Origin: CALEUX01 sp037439945
GTDB taxonomy: Bacteria; Bacteroidota; Bacteroidia; Bacteroidales; Marinilabiliaceae
Assembly (NCBI GenBank): GCA_037439945.1
Contig: JBBIVA010000005.1
Coordinates: 4,398 to 68,397, forward strand
Direction: 5' to 3'
DNA: 64,000 bases
This document shows, piece after piece, positions 45,365-53,561 of the stretch; position 1 is the first letter of the stretch; the number at the start of each line of letters is the position of its first letter. The translations under genes were made by a program, and so were the position numbers. A model generated the notes under the pieces. That model saw only the letters and a list, made by a program, of their open reading frames with translations. It was not told where the DNA came from and made no database searches.

Positions 45365-48193
45365 CTACCTGAAATCAAACATCAGTTTCATCCTGATTCC
45401 TTCATCACCTTTTTTGATCCGGATATTGCCAGGTTGACTTTGTGGCCCGTGCTGACTGATTGGCTTAAAACAACGTATCCCGGGTATATCATATAAAAAC
45501 GAAATATCACCTCCGGGAAATTCAGGCATGGTACTTTTGCCATCCTGCCTGCCTTCGGGCTCCTGGGGGGTGAAAATTCTTAAAAATACCCCGTCACTTT
45601 CTGAATAAACAGTAAAGGGTGTTTTTTCAGACTGAATTGTTGCCCAGTACAAATTGGCATGATAGCCTTTAAACTCAGGGTAAACCAATCCAAACTGGCT
45701 TTCTCCTGTAATGGTATTGTTATAATCCTTTTGCCAGATACTATAATTTGTACCTTTAATTCGGTTTTTCCAAACACGGTAGGGGCCCCTTCCCATCCAT
45801 TGCATACCTGTTACTTTTTCTTCGGGATAAGAAAAAGTCAGCCCGAAATTTAAAATCGCATCATCAGTAAATGCATCATCAAACCCAACCCCCCCTGTGG
45901 CCCTGTTTAGCATAACGGCATCCAATGATAATAATCCCGCCGGTGTCATACGCCAAACAATTGAGTCAATAGCGCCAAGGTATTTTGCAATATATAATGC
46001 ATCATTGCCGTCCATTCGTAATTTAAAATCAACGTACCTGATTTTCATACCAACAGCAACCGGACCGTTATTAAAAGGTATTTCAACACTTTTATTCTCA
46101 ACTTTTGTAATTGTGCCACTTCTTTTATCAAAAGAAACCTTAACACCTCCTGCGCTTAACTCAACTTCATTTTCTTTTTCAATAAATAAAGCCTTTTCAT
46201 TGCTTTTAATGTTCCGCGTTTGCTTTTTTAAATAATCGGCGTTATAATTTACGGGCCAACTCCATGTACAAATTGAATTTCCACTTTTATCAAAAGCTTC
46301 AATTTCCAAAATATCACCCTGAAAGAAATTTACAGGAAGTTTCATTACAGCTTTCCCGGTTTCACCCGGATTAATTGCAGGCAAACTTACTTTACCCGAT
46401 GCAATTTTCTTTTTGCCTGTTCCCAGTAATGGAGATGTAGCTTCATACAATCTATATTCCATCCTGCATTTATCCAGATTTGTATATAAATATGTATTTG
46501 AAACATAAAATTCGCCTTTAAATGAAGGTGTTATATATACTTTTTTAAACTGTATTGGCGCCCACACTTCCCGCACTGTATAAAAGCTGCCTTCTTTTTC
46601 GCGGTAAGGGCCAACAATTCCATCGGGACCGTTGAAATATTCAGAGCAAAGGGTATTTCCTTTATCGGTTCTTTTTACTGCATTATCACTAAAATCCCAC
46701 ATAAAACCACCGGCAAAAAGGGGATGTGATGTATAGTTATCCCAAAAATCTTCCAACCCTGCACCATGGCCCTGATCGTACATACCATGCATAAATTCGG
46801 TAGGCATAAAAACTTTGTATCCATTTGTAAACCTTGCAACCCCTGTCAAAAATGTGGGGTAATGATGAGTATCTAAATCATTAAAATCTGCCCAGGCATG
46901 AATTACATGTCTTTTTTGGGGGTCATAAACAGCGAATAATTTATCGAGTTCATAATTCCATCCACCTTCGTTGCCATTACTCCACATAATTATACTCGGA
47001 TGATTAACATCCCGTTTAACCATTTCTTTAAGCAGTTTGGAACCTGTTTTAGTATCATATTCATTTTGCCATCCAGCCAGTTCGTTAATTACAAATAATC
47101 CCAAAGAGTCGCACATATCAATAAAATGTTGGTCGGGCGGGTAATGAAACCGGACTGCATTCATATTCATTTCCTTAATTAACAGGGCGTCTTTAAGGCT
47201 TATTTCCCGGTTTGTTGTCCGTCCGCCATCGGGATGAAAAGAGTGCCTGTTAATACCTTTCATAACTATTTTTGTACCGTTTACATAAATTCCATCTTTG
47301 GGTCGAAACTCTACAGTCCGAAAGCCTATACGGTTACTCCAAATGTGAACTGTTTCTTTCCGGTCATTTATTAACTCCATAGTTAATATATAAAGCTGAG
47401 GGGTTTCCGGACTCCATGGAACAACCTTTTTCCATGAAAAGTCAAATATTTGATTAGCAATACCTTCTTTTAGCTGTACGGTTTGCTTTTTAAAATTACC
47501 TTTACCTGTAAGTGGCTTAATTGAAATTGTTAAGGCGTAACCCTTTCCCAATTGAGAAAAATCCACCACGGCCTTAACCGAACCATCTGCTTTTGCATCG
47601 ATTGCAGCATGGGTTATTGCTGTTTGGGGTAAAGCTTCAAGATATACCGGCCTGTAAATTCCGCCAAATGTCCACCAATCTGCCATTCTCTCCGCAGCAT
47701 TAACCGATCGGTTTTCTGAATGCTTTGCAACTTTTACTTCCAGTTTATTAATCTCACCGGGTACTATTTTATCACTGATATCATATTTGAACCTGTAAAA
47801 ACCACCCTGGTGTTTTTCGCCGGCAGGTTTATCATTTATCCACACCTCTGTATCAGTCATAACCCCTTCAAAAACGATGTTTACCTGTTTATCCTTCCAA
47901 TTTTCCGGAATACTGAATGAATGCCTGTATGTACCGGTTTCTTTTGATGGTTGAACACCCCTTTTTATATACCACCTGCCGTAGGTGTATTCACCAAAAC
48001 CCTGCAATTCCCATTGCGATGGTACTTCAATTTTGGTCCAATATCCACTTTTCATACCGTTGGAGCAAATAAAATCCCAGGTAACAGTGTTACCAAGGCC
48101 GGTACCCGATAAATAAAGCTTTTCAGTACCCCTGGCTGACGCGGTAATTAATATTCCCACCAAAAAATATAATGATATAAATTGTTTAATCAT
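45365..48193 (-). CDS. GH2 family beta-galactosidase-like hydrolase
   Basis: This 942-residue exported enzyme has the GH2 layout: jelly roll (about 50-200), Ig-like domain, TIM barrel (about 300-590) and a C-terminal beta-galactosidase small-chain domain. The acid/base is Glu409 in WSNGNEGG and the probable nucleophile Glu466 in PTEFMHG. MNAVRFHYPPDQHFIDMCD and GGFMWDFSD are usual barrel motifs. Beta-galactosidase is likely given the small-chain domain; beta-glucuronidase is an alternative. It probably trims galactan side chains of rhamnogalacturonan. The gap to the next gene is 27 bp. Confidence 0.9.
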   Translation of the reverse strand: MIKQFISLYFLVGILITASARGTEKLYLSGTGLGNTVTWDFICSNGMKSGYWTKIEVPSQWELQGFGEYTYGRWYIKRGVQPSKETGTYRHSFSIPENWKDKQVNIVFEGVMTDTEVWINDKPAGEKHQGGFYRFKYDISDKIVPGEINKLEVKVAKHSENRSVNAAERMADWWTFGGIYRPVYLEALPQTAITHAAIDAKADGSVKAVVDFSQLGKGYALTISIKPLTGKGNFKKQTVQLKEGIANQIFDFSWKKVVPWSPETPQLYILTMELINDRKETVHIWSNRIGFRTVEFRPKDGIYVNGTKIVMKGINRHSFHPDGGRTTNREISLKDALLIKEMNMNAVRFHYPPDQHFIDMCDSLGLFVINELAGWQNEYDTKTGSKLLKEMVKRDVNHPSIIMWSNGNEGGWNYELDKLFAVYDPQKRHVIHAWADFNDLDTHHYPTFLTGVARFTNGYKVFMPTEFMHGMYDQGHGAGLEDFWDNYTSHPLFAGGFMWDFSDNAVKRTDKGNTLCSEYFNGPDGIVGPYREKEGSFYTVREVWAPIQFKKVYITPSFKGEFYVSNTYLYTNLDKCRMEYRLYEATSPLLGTGKKKIASGKVSLPAINPGETGKAVMKLPVNFFQGDILEIEAFDKSGNSICTWSWPVNYNADYLKKQTRNIKSNEKALFIEKENEVELSAGGVKVSFDKRSGTITKVENKSVEIPFNNGPVAVGMKIRYVDFKLRMDGNDALYIAKYLGAIDSIVWRMTPAGLLSLDAVMLNRATGGVGFDDAFTDDAILNFGLTFSYPEEKVTGMQWMGRGPYRVWKNRIKGTNYSIWQKDYNNTITGESQFGLVYPEFKGYHANLYWATIQSEKTPFTVYSESDGVFLRIFTPQEPEGRQDGKSTMPEFPGGDISFLYDIPGIRCFKPISQHGPQSQPGNIRIKKGDEGIRMKLMFDFR

Positions 48194-48248
48194 GGTTTGT
48201 ATTTATTAACTATTTGTAATATAACATATTAATACCGTTTACAATAAC

Positions 48249-49676
48249 CTATTTAACCGAAGGTATTACTACATTAATGTTATTCTTCAAATCCGGTTTA
48301 TTTGGAGCGTCAATTTTAAAATTTTCGAAAACCCAGTTTTTTGCAAATTGTATTTTGCCGGCATTGGAACCCTGTAAATTCACATTTTTAAAATAAAAAT
48401 CGTCTAATGTGCTCTTTTCCAATCCGTTTAAGCTCACACACTCTTTTGCCTCGGTGGCACTAACATTGACAAAGTGAATATTTTTGAATTTGGGTATTCC
48501 CTGTTTGGGGTCAACAGGGGCTAACATTTTTTTCCAGTGAAGCGGCACCTGGTCAATATTAAAGCCGGCCGGTAAAACTGAGGTACTGTATGCAGGGTGC
48601 CAGTTTAAATCAAGAATAATAGGGTTTGCAACATTAACTAAGTCAATATTGTACAAATAAATATTTTCAATTACCCCACCCCTTTGACTGGTGCTTTTAA
48701 ACCTTAATCCATTATTTGTACCATTACCTTTCAGGTCATATGCCACCACATTTCGTATCCCACCTGATGTTTCACTGCCGCAGGTTATTAATCCATGGCC
48801 ATAACCGGCATAACAATTTCTAATTACAATAAATTCACAGGGCCTGTTAACTCTTAGTCCATCGCTGTCGCGACCGGCCTTTAGACAAAAATTATCGTCA
48901 TTGCAGTTAATTATACTGTTCTGAACAAGTATAAACGATGATGAATCTATATCAACCCCATCAGTACTAGGGCCATGGCCTTCAATATTGTTACTTATTA
49001 TTACGTTATCAACAGTTATATATTTACTGTACAGAATATGCAGGCTCCAGAATCCGGGCTGGTACATCACAATTTCTTTAACTGTAACATTTTCGCAACC
49101 GGATATTAAAATTCCCCTGGGACGCTCACAATCATAATCAACAATCCATCGTAATCCCTTTGGATCGTATTCTTTACGCATTTTAAAATATTTATCCCAA
49201 AATACCTTACCCCTGCCATGAATTACACCCGAACCTGTAATTGCACAATTTTTTTTACCAATAGCATTTATAAGGGCTGATGGCCATTCCATCTCAACGC
49301 CCGCCACCCTGGTATCAATTCTTTTGTAATCTTCGATATTAAGACTACCAATAAGCATAGTACCTTTTGGAATATTAAAATTAACGTTGTTTCCTAAAAA
49401 CACCGACCCCATTAGGTAAACTCCGGGATTAAACGTTACTATGCCCCCACCATTGGCTTCGGCAGCATCAATCGCATTTTGAATTGCCTGTGTATTAAGT
49501 TTAACGGCATCGCCAACAGCGCCATAATCTGCAACGTTATATACAGTTTGTAAAGATGGAAATGTATGGGCCCCTACCTCCTTCATCCATTGGAAATCAG
49601 GTAATGCTGTTTTTTGACCATAAGCGGTTATAACATAAAAAACAACTACCGTAATTAATAGCAATTTTTTTTTCAT
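48249..49676 (-). CDS. GH28 polygalacturonase/rhamnogalacturonase
   Basis: The 475-residue right-handed beta-helix enzyme is exported (signal peptide 1-20). All four GH28 sequence blocks are present in variant form: STDGVDID (catalytic Asp), NDDNFCLK (Asp pair), GHGLITCGSETSG and GLRFKS (the RxK block). GH28 hydrolyses alpha-1,4-galacturonosidic or rhamnogalacturonan linkages by inversion. The surrounding GH106, GH105 and CE12 favour an exo-acting or rhamnogalacturonan-specific member. A leader-element copy lies 23 bp before its start, which may give it separate expression within the run. Confidence 0.92.
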   Translation of the reverse strand: MKKKLLLITVVVFYVITAYGQKTALPDFQWMKEVGAHTFPSLQTVYNVADYGAVGDAVKLNTQAIQNAIDAAEANGGGIVTFNPGVYLMGSVFLGNNVNFNIPKGTMLIGSLNIEDYKRIDTRVAGVEMEWPSALINAIGKKNCAITGSGVIHGRGKVFWDKYFKMRKEYDPKGLRWIVDYDCERPRGILISGCENVTVKEIVMYQPGFWSLHILYSKYITVDNVIISNNIEGHGPSTDGVDIDSSSFILVQNSIINCNDDNFCLKAGRDSDGLRVNRPCEFIVIRNCYAGYGHGLITCGSETSGGIRNVVAYDLKGNGTNNGLRFKSTSQRGGVIENIYLYNIDLVNVANPIILDLNWHPAYSTSVLPAGFNIDQVPLHWKKMLAPVDPKQGIPKFKNIHFVNVSATEAKECVSLNGLEKSTLDDFYFKNVNLQGSNAGKIQFAKNWVFENFKIDAPNKPDLKNNINVVIPSVK

Positions 49677-49698
49677 TCGTAAATAATTTTTAGTTTAA

Positions 49699-49750
49699 GA
49701 TCCCCGATACATAGGGGCAACCCACACCCAATAATCGGGATCCGCTCCAT
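49699..49750 (-). repeat. Dispersed leader element, copy F
   Basis: On the minus strand it reads GATCCCGATTATTGGG, then GGGTTGCCCCTATGTATCGG and GGATC, close to copy D including the TATGTATCGGG phrase. ATCGGGGATC can pair with GATCCCGAT (one bulge). It ends 23 nt before the GH28 start. Confidence 0.65.
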
Positions 49751-49770
49751 CCTTAAATAATTTTAGTTTG

Positions 49771-49824
49771 CGCCGGGACTGCCTGCATTATTTCCTGGGG
49801 GAACTTTTCCCAGGGCAACATGAT
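49771..49824 (-). repeat. Dispersed leader element, copy F2
   Basis: Minus-strand GCCCTGGGAAAAGTTCCCCC then AGG carries the GTTCCCCC core with a CCTGGG/CCCAGG stem. Together with copy F it forms a tandem pair before GH28, like copies B and C before aroE. Confidence 0.45.
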
Positions 49825-49902
49825 TCATTTAATTGGTGTATGGATTTTAATTTTTATTCAGGAAAATGCCCCCGGTTTGTTTAATATTGTTTTTAGAATA
49901 TT

Positions 49903-52695
49903 TTAATTGTCTGCTAATTTTTCTAATGTTACAGGGATCAGCCTTACATAACTGTTTAATCCGGCAGGAAGTGGTTTCCAATGCCCGTACCCGGTATATT
50001 TATAATTAAGATCGACAAAATTTATTTCTTTGAAGTTTCTCCAAATTACCCCTTTTCTATCTAAATCGGCTATTCGGTTGGCAGGCAGTGATGTAACTTC
50101 AATTTCGATAGTATTTCTCCCGTTAACCAGATGTTTTCCCACCAAAACTTTATAGGGCACTGACCATAAAGTTGCTACTAACTCCCCATTTATTTTCACT
50201 CTTGCAGTTTCCCTAACATCGCCCAGGTCAAGTATCCAGTCGTTGCCCAGGTTTTTGTCAAGGTTAAACGTTTTTTTGTAAACACCGGAACCCATATTTA
50301 TTTTTGTATCGTTAAAATCAAGGTTTGTCCATGATTCAACTTTTTTTAACACAAAGTTGTACTTAATTGCAGGCGTGCTTTCTGAGAAATTTAGAATCCA
50401 GTCGTTATTTAAATCAATAAATTCATCCTTTTCCTTAAAATACTCCCACATGGGTTCGTTTACATCATAATTATCATAAGTTCTTAAAATTATTGATTCG
50501 CCCGATTTTAGTTGAATTTTAACCATGGTTTTCCCTGCAATGTTTTTTAACAATGCTTTTCCCTTTTTTCCGTTAAGCGGATTATAGAAAATTGCAGACC
50601 TGGCATTTACTCCAAGGGGGATAAAGTCATCGGTGTCTGTTTCTTTTAAGGCTGAAATAAAATAATGGTGTCCATCACTGTTCTTTCGCCGGATAACCTG
50701 TAATCCATGTTCTTTCTTCATAATCTCAGGCAATACGCCTGTTGACTCAAGTACCGAAGAAAAATTACTGCCTGTGATTATTCGTCCGTTTTGGAACTTA
50801 TTAATAATGACTTGATTAAAATCTACTTTTGGCAGATTAGCCCTTATTTTATTAAGTTTTCCACGCCGGCTTTTAAGCTGGTTAAAACCGGGGACATCAT
50901 CAGGGTATGAATCAATGAAAATTACTGTGGCTCCCTGCCTGGCCATTTCTATTAGTTTTGAAAAAACATCAACAGGAATCATTTTTACCCCTGGAATAAT
51001 AATCGCTTTGTATGAGCTTCCGCCTGATGTTACAATTTTACCATCTTTTAAATGTGATGAACGGATAAAATTGTCGGATATGTAATCAACATCATAACCT
51101 GCTTTGCTTATTTGGTTTACAGCGCGAATAAATTCCGGAGCACGTTGAGCCATTTTGTGGATATCAAACATCAATAACCTTCCATCCTGTTGGTACCAAA
51201 TATCGTAAATGGGCAGATATAATAAAAAATCGTTATCCGGTGTCCCCATTTGTAAAAAAGATTGTGTTCGTGAAATATAAGATGTAAATGCCTTAGCATC
51301 ACGCCATAAAGGATTTGTTGGACTCATATCAACAGATGCATAAAATTTCCATCCGGGCCAGGCTGCATCAATTGGGGAATAGGTTGTACCATGAAAAAAT
51401 ATCCGGTTTACGCCTGAAACAAACATTAAATCGATATCAGGTTTACACTGTGAAAAGGATGTACGGAAATGCTCGGTTAACCATGTGAATGTTTCAGATG
51501 ATGTATAGGTTTTACCTGCAATATGAGCTGCCGAAGAAGCATATTTTAACATTGACAAATCTGAATCATTATGGCGTGTTAAAGAATCTTTTCTCAATCC
51601 TTTAATGTTAAACTCAGATAATCCAAACCCTTCACATTCAGGAATATCAACCGCGGCATACAAGTCAATAAGGTTACCTGGTGATCCATGAGCCTGGCTC
51701 CTGGTTTTGCTACCCAACCGGTTGGCCCAATTCGTCCACCTTATTGTAAAATTTTCGAGTAATAATTCTGATAAAGTCTCCCTATAATCAGAAACTATCC
51801 TGGCAGTTTCATCAGTTCTGTTTTTATCTAAAAATTGTGGCAGATAGTTCTCTAGTTTATATCCCCTGCGAACAAAAAACTCTTCAAATAACGTGGGAGT
51901 CCAATCTGCCTCATAAACTTCATATGAATCATTAAAAAAATTACCAGGAACCGCTGCTTCCGAATTTTTAAAAGCTGTGGTGAATTTACCCAGATAATTA
52001 TCTGTTGCTTCTGCTGAAAAATGATTCATAACCAATCCTTCACCACCTGGAGCGGCACGCTTTACCTTTTGAAAAGTATTACCATAAAAGGCTGCGATTA
52101 ACCTCCATTTTCCTTTAGGGGCTTTCCAGTTAAGTTTCTGATTAACCACGTACGGCGTCAAATTTTTTACCAAACCTTTATCAGAATAGGCCATTAATCT
52201 GAGTAGCTTTGCAGTACCTTTTTGTTTAGGATCAGATATTTCAATTTTTTCTTCAAGAGTTTCACCCTTTTTTAATTCGAATTCGAATACCAACAATTTG
52301 GTTGCTGCGTTATCAGGTTTTACTTCGGGCCCGCCAAATGGCCAACCTGTACCGGTGTTCATGTCAATTTTTAGTCCTAAACGTAAAGCTTCTTTATTAC
52401 AATGATTATAAAGCGACATCCACCTTTCCGACAAAAACTGAACATCGTTGGTTTCATTGCCTTTTACTCCGTAAATGGGTGTAATTTCAAGGGTCCCTAA
52501 TCCGGCTTTGTAATACTCTTCCAAATTATATGTCAGGTTTTTCTCATCAACAGCACTCCCCATCCACCACCAGCGCGAACCAGGTTTGGAATCAACCGTT
52601 TGCTCAGGCCAACTGGTATTTGGCTGGGAATAAGCCATGCAGGAAAAACTCAGCAAGATGATTATTTGGAAAAAAAATCTAAAATAATGATTCAT
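49903..52695 (-). CDS. GH106 alpha-L-rhamnosidase
   Basis: This 930-residue exported enzyme matches GH106: SRWWWMGSAVDEKNLTYNLE, GLGTLEITPIYGVKG and MNTGTGWPFGGPEV at the N-terminus are diagnostic, and a C-terminal jelly roll (LDLGDVRETARVKINGE) follows. GH106 enzymes release L-rhamnose from rhamnogalacturonan and related glycans. A signal peptide (1-23) puts it in the periplasm, where the rhamnose becomes available to RhaT. rhaM lies 77 bp upstream on the same strand, so hydrolysis and anomer conversion are probably co-expressed. Confidence 0.94.
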   Translation of the reverse strand: MNHYFRFFFQIIILLSFSCMAYSQPNTSWPEQTVDSKPGSRWWWMGSAVDEKNLTYNLEEYYKAGLGTLEITPIYGVKGNETNDVQFLSERWMSLYNHCNKEALRLGLKIDMNTGTGWPFGGPEVKPDNAATKLLVFEFELKKGETLEEKIEISDPKQKGTAKLLRLMAYSDKGLVKNLTPYVVNQKLNWKAPKGKWRLIAAFYGNTFQKVKRAAPGGEGLVMNHFSAEATDNYLGKFTTAFKNSEAAVPGNFFNDSYEVYEADWTPTLFEEFFVRRGYKLENYLPQFLDKNRTDETARIVSDYRETLSELLLENFTIRWTNWANRLGSKTRSQAHGSPGNLIDLYAAVDIPECEGFGLSEFNIKGLRKDSLTRHNDSDLSMLKYASSAAHIAGKTYTSSETFTWLTEHFRTSFSQCKPDIDLMFVSGVNRIFFHGTTYSPIDAAWPGWKFYASVDMSPTNPLWRDAKAFTSYISRTQSFLQMGTPDNDFLLYLPIYDIWYQQDGRLLMFDIHKMAQRAPEFIRAVNQISKAGYDVDYISDNFIRSSHLKDGKIVTSGGSSYKAIIIPGVKMIPVDVFSKLIEMARQGATVIFIDSYPDDVPGFNQLKSRRGKLNKIRANLPKVDFNQVIINKFQNGRIITGSNFSSVLESTGVLPEIMKKEHGLQVIRRKNSDGHHYFISALKETDTDDFIPLGVNARSAIFYNPLNGKKGKALLKNIAGKTMVKIQLKSGESIILRTYDNYDVNEPMWEYFKEKDEFIDLNNDWILNFSESTPAIKYNFVLKKVESWTNLDFNDTKINMGSGVYKKTFNLDKNLGNDWILDLGDVRETARVKINGELVATLWSVPYKVLVGKHLVNGRNTIEIEVTSLPANRIADLDRKGVIWRNFKEINFVDLNYKYTGYGHWKPLPAGLNSYVRLIPVTLEKLADN

Positions 52696-52729
52696 AATTT
52701 ATTATCTCTTAAGTATTAGCTCTTATCTA

Positions 52730-52770
52730 TTAGGTTTTAGGAGTTAGGTTTTAGGGGTTAGGAGGTTTTT
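52730..52770. repeat. Short tandem repeat, 14-bp unit
   Basis: TTAGGTTTTAGGAG, TTAGGTTTTAGGGG and a partial third unit TTAGGAGGTTTTT lie in the 77-bp gap between rhaM and GH106. Such arrays can vary by slippage and would change the spacing in the transcript. Confidence 0.7.
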
Positions 52771-52772
52771 GA

Positions 52773-53087
52773 TTACTCCATATAAAAAACATCATTAAGG
52801 GGTACTGAAACGGGGGAATTATCCGGATTTACCACCATAATATCGGCCATATAATCCCACCACTTTTTAACTATCGGGTTAGTACCCAAATCCTGTGAGC
52901 CGCTGTCACCTTTTACCTTTTGCACTGCAAAAAGAATATTTGTCTCTTTATCCCAGAAAATTGAATAATCATACACCCCTGAATTCTTCAGCAACTCTTT
53001 CAATTCAGGCCAAATAGCTTTATGCCGGCGCTCATACTCTTGTTCACAACCCGGCTTAAGGAACATTTTAAATGCGTAACGTTTCAT
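52773..53087 (-). CDS. rhaM: L-rhamnose mutarotase RhaM
   Basis: This 104-residue cytoplasmic protein interconverts the alpha and beta anomers of L-rhamnose. MKRYAFKMFLKPGCEQEYER, RRHKAIWPELKELL, YSIFWDKETNILFAV and WWDYMADIM with the acidic C-terminus are all characteristic. Its His and Trp-Trp residues shape the active site in known homologues. Its presence inside the PUL is direct support for rhamnose as a main product. A leader-element copy precedes it by about 23 bp. Confidence 0.95.
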   Translation of the reverse strand: MKRYAFKMFLKPGCEQEYERRHKAIWPELKELLKNSGVYDYSIFWDKETNILFAVQKVKGDSGSQDLGTNPIVKKWWDYMADIMVVNPDNSPVSVPLNDVFYME

Positions 53088-53109
53088 CTGTTTTTGTTTT
53101 TAAAATAAG

Positions 53110-53172
53110 GCCGGATATCTTTCCGCGCTGCGGAACAGGTTGTGCCGATAAATCGGGGAAACCCGGCGTGAT
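53110..53172 (-). repeat. Dispersed leader element, copy G
   Basis: Minus-strand GGGTTTCCCCGATTTATCGG then ACCTGTTCCGCAGCGCGGAA aligns with GGGTTCCCCCAATGTATCGG of copy D, with extra hairpins CCGAT/ATCGG and TTCCGC/GCGGAA. After it comes GCCTTATTTTAAAA, close to GTCTTATTTTAAAA after copy D. It ends 23 nt before rhaM. Confidence 0.55.
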
Positions 53173-53278
53173 TGATTTTGACTTCTGCAATTTTCGATTC
53201 ATACTTGTTTCCCAATAAGTAGGGACAAGTTGTGTTTAACTAATCAGGCTTGTGTCATAAGTAAATTCTTTAATCCAA

Positions 53279-53302
53279 ATTACGCATTTGAAAATGCGTA
53301 AT
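53279..53302. repeat. Perfect 11-bp inverted repeat
   Basis: ATTACGCATTT and AAATGCGTAAT are separated by GA. There is no T-run, so it is not an obvious terminator; an operator or a decayed palindromic repeat is possible. Confidence 0.6.
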
Positions 53303-53561
53303 CGATAAAGTACTTGTAACCAATTCAAAAGATTTGGAATTAAAACAATCTCTAAATCGGGATTATCCCAATTAAATCAAATAGTTCGGCTCATACTTCG
53401 CCTCCTATTGATTAATTTGGGTTAATATTTATTGTCAAAAACACCAATTAAACACTTTGCCTGAACAAATCCCAACTAGAATATAATAGGTAGGGATTTG
53501 TAATAATTTTGGCATTTTTAAAACAAAACAACTTTACCTGTTTTAAATTATCTCTTTTTTT

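Larger units (their letters stand above)
53088..53561. other. Intergenic region between tripartite enzyme and rhaM
   Basis: These 474 bp have no reading frame. They hold leader element G next to rhaM, the perfect inverted repeat at 53279-53302, and a weaker AATTC...GAATT pair just after. The size suggests a separate promoter for the rhaM-GH106 part of the run. Confidence 0.55.

Noticed and set aside
45897..46235. 112-codon plus-strand frame
   Set aside because: Antisense to the GH2 gene with no domain.
52730..52770. Telomere-like TTAGG repeats
   Set aside because: Only about three units inside an operon; an ordinary short tandem repeat in a bacterial chromosome.
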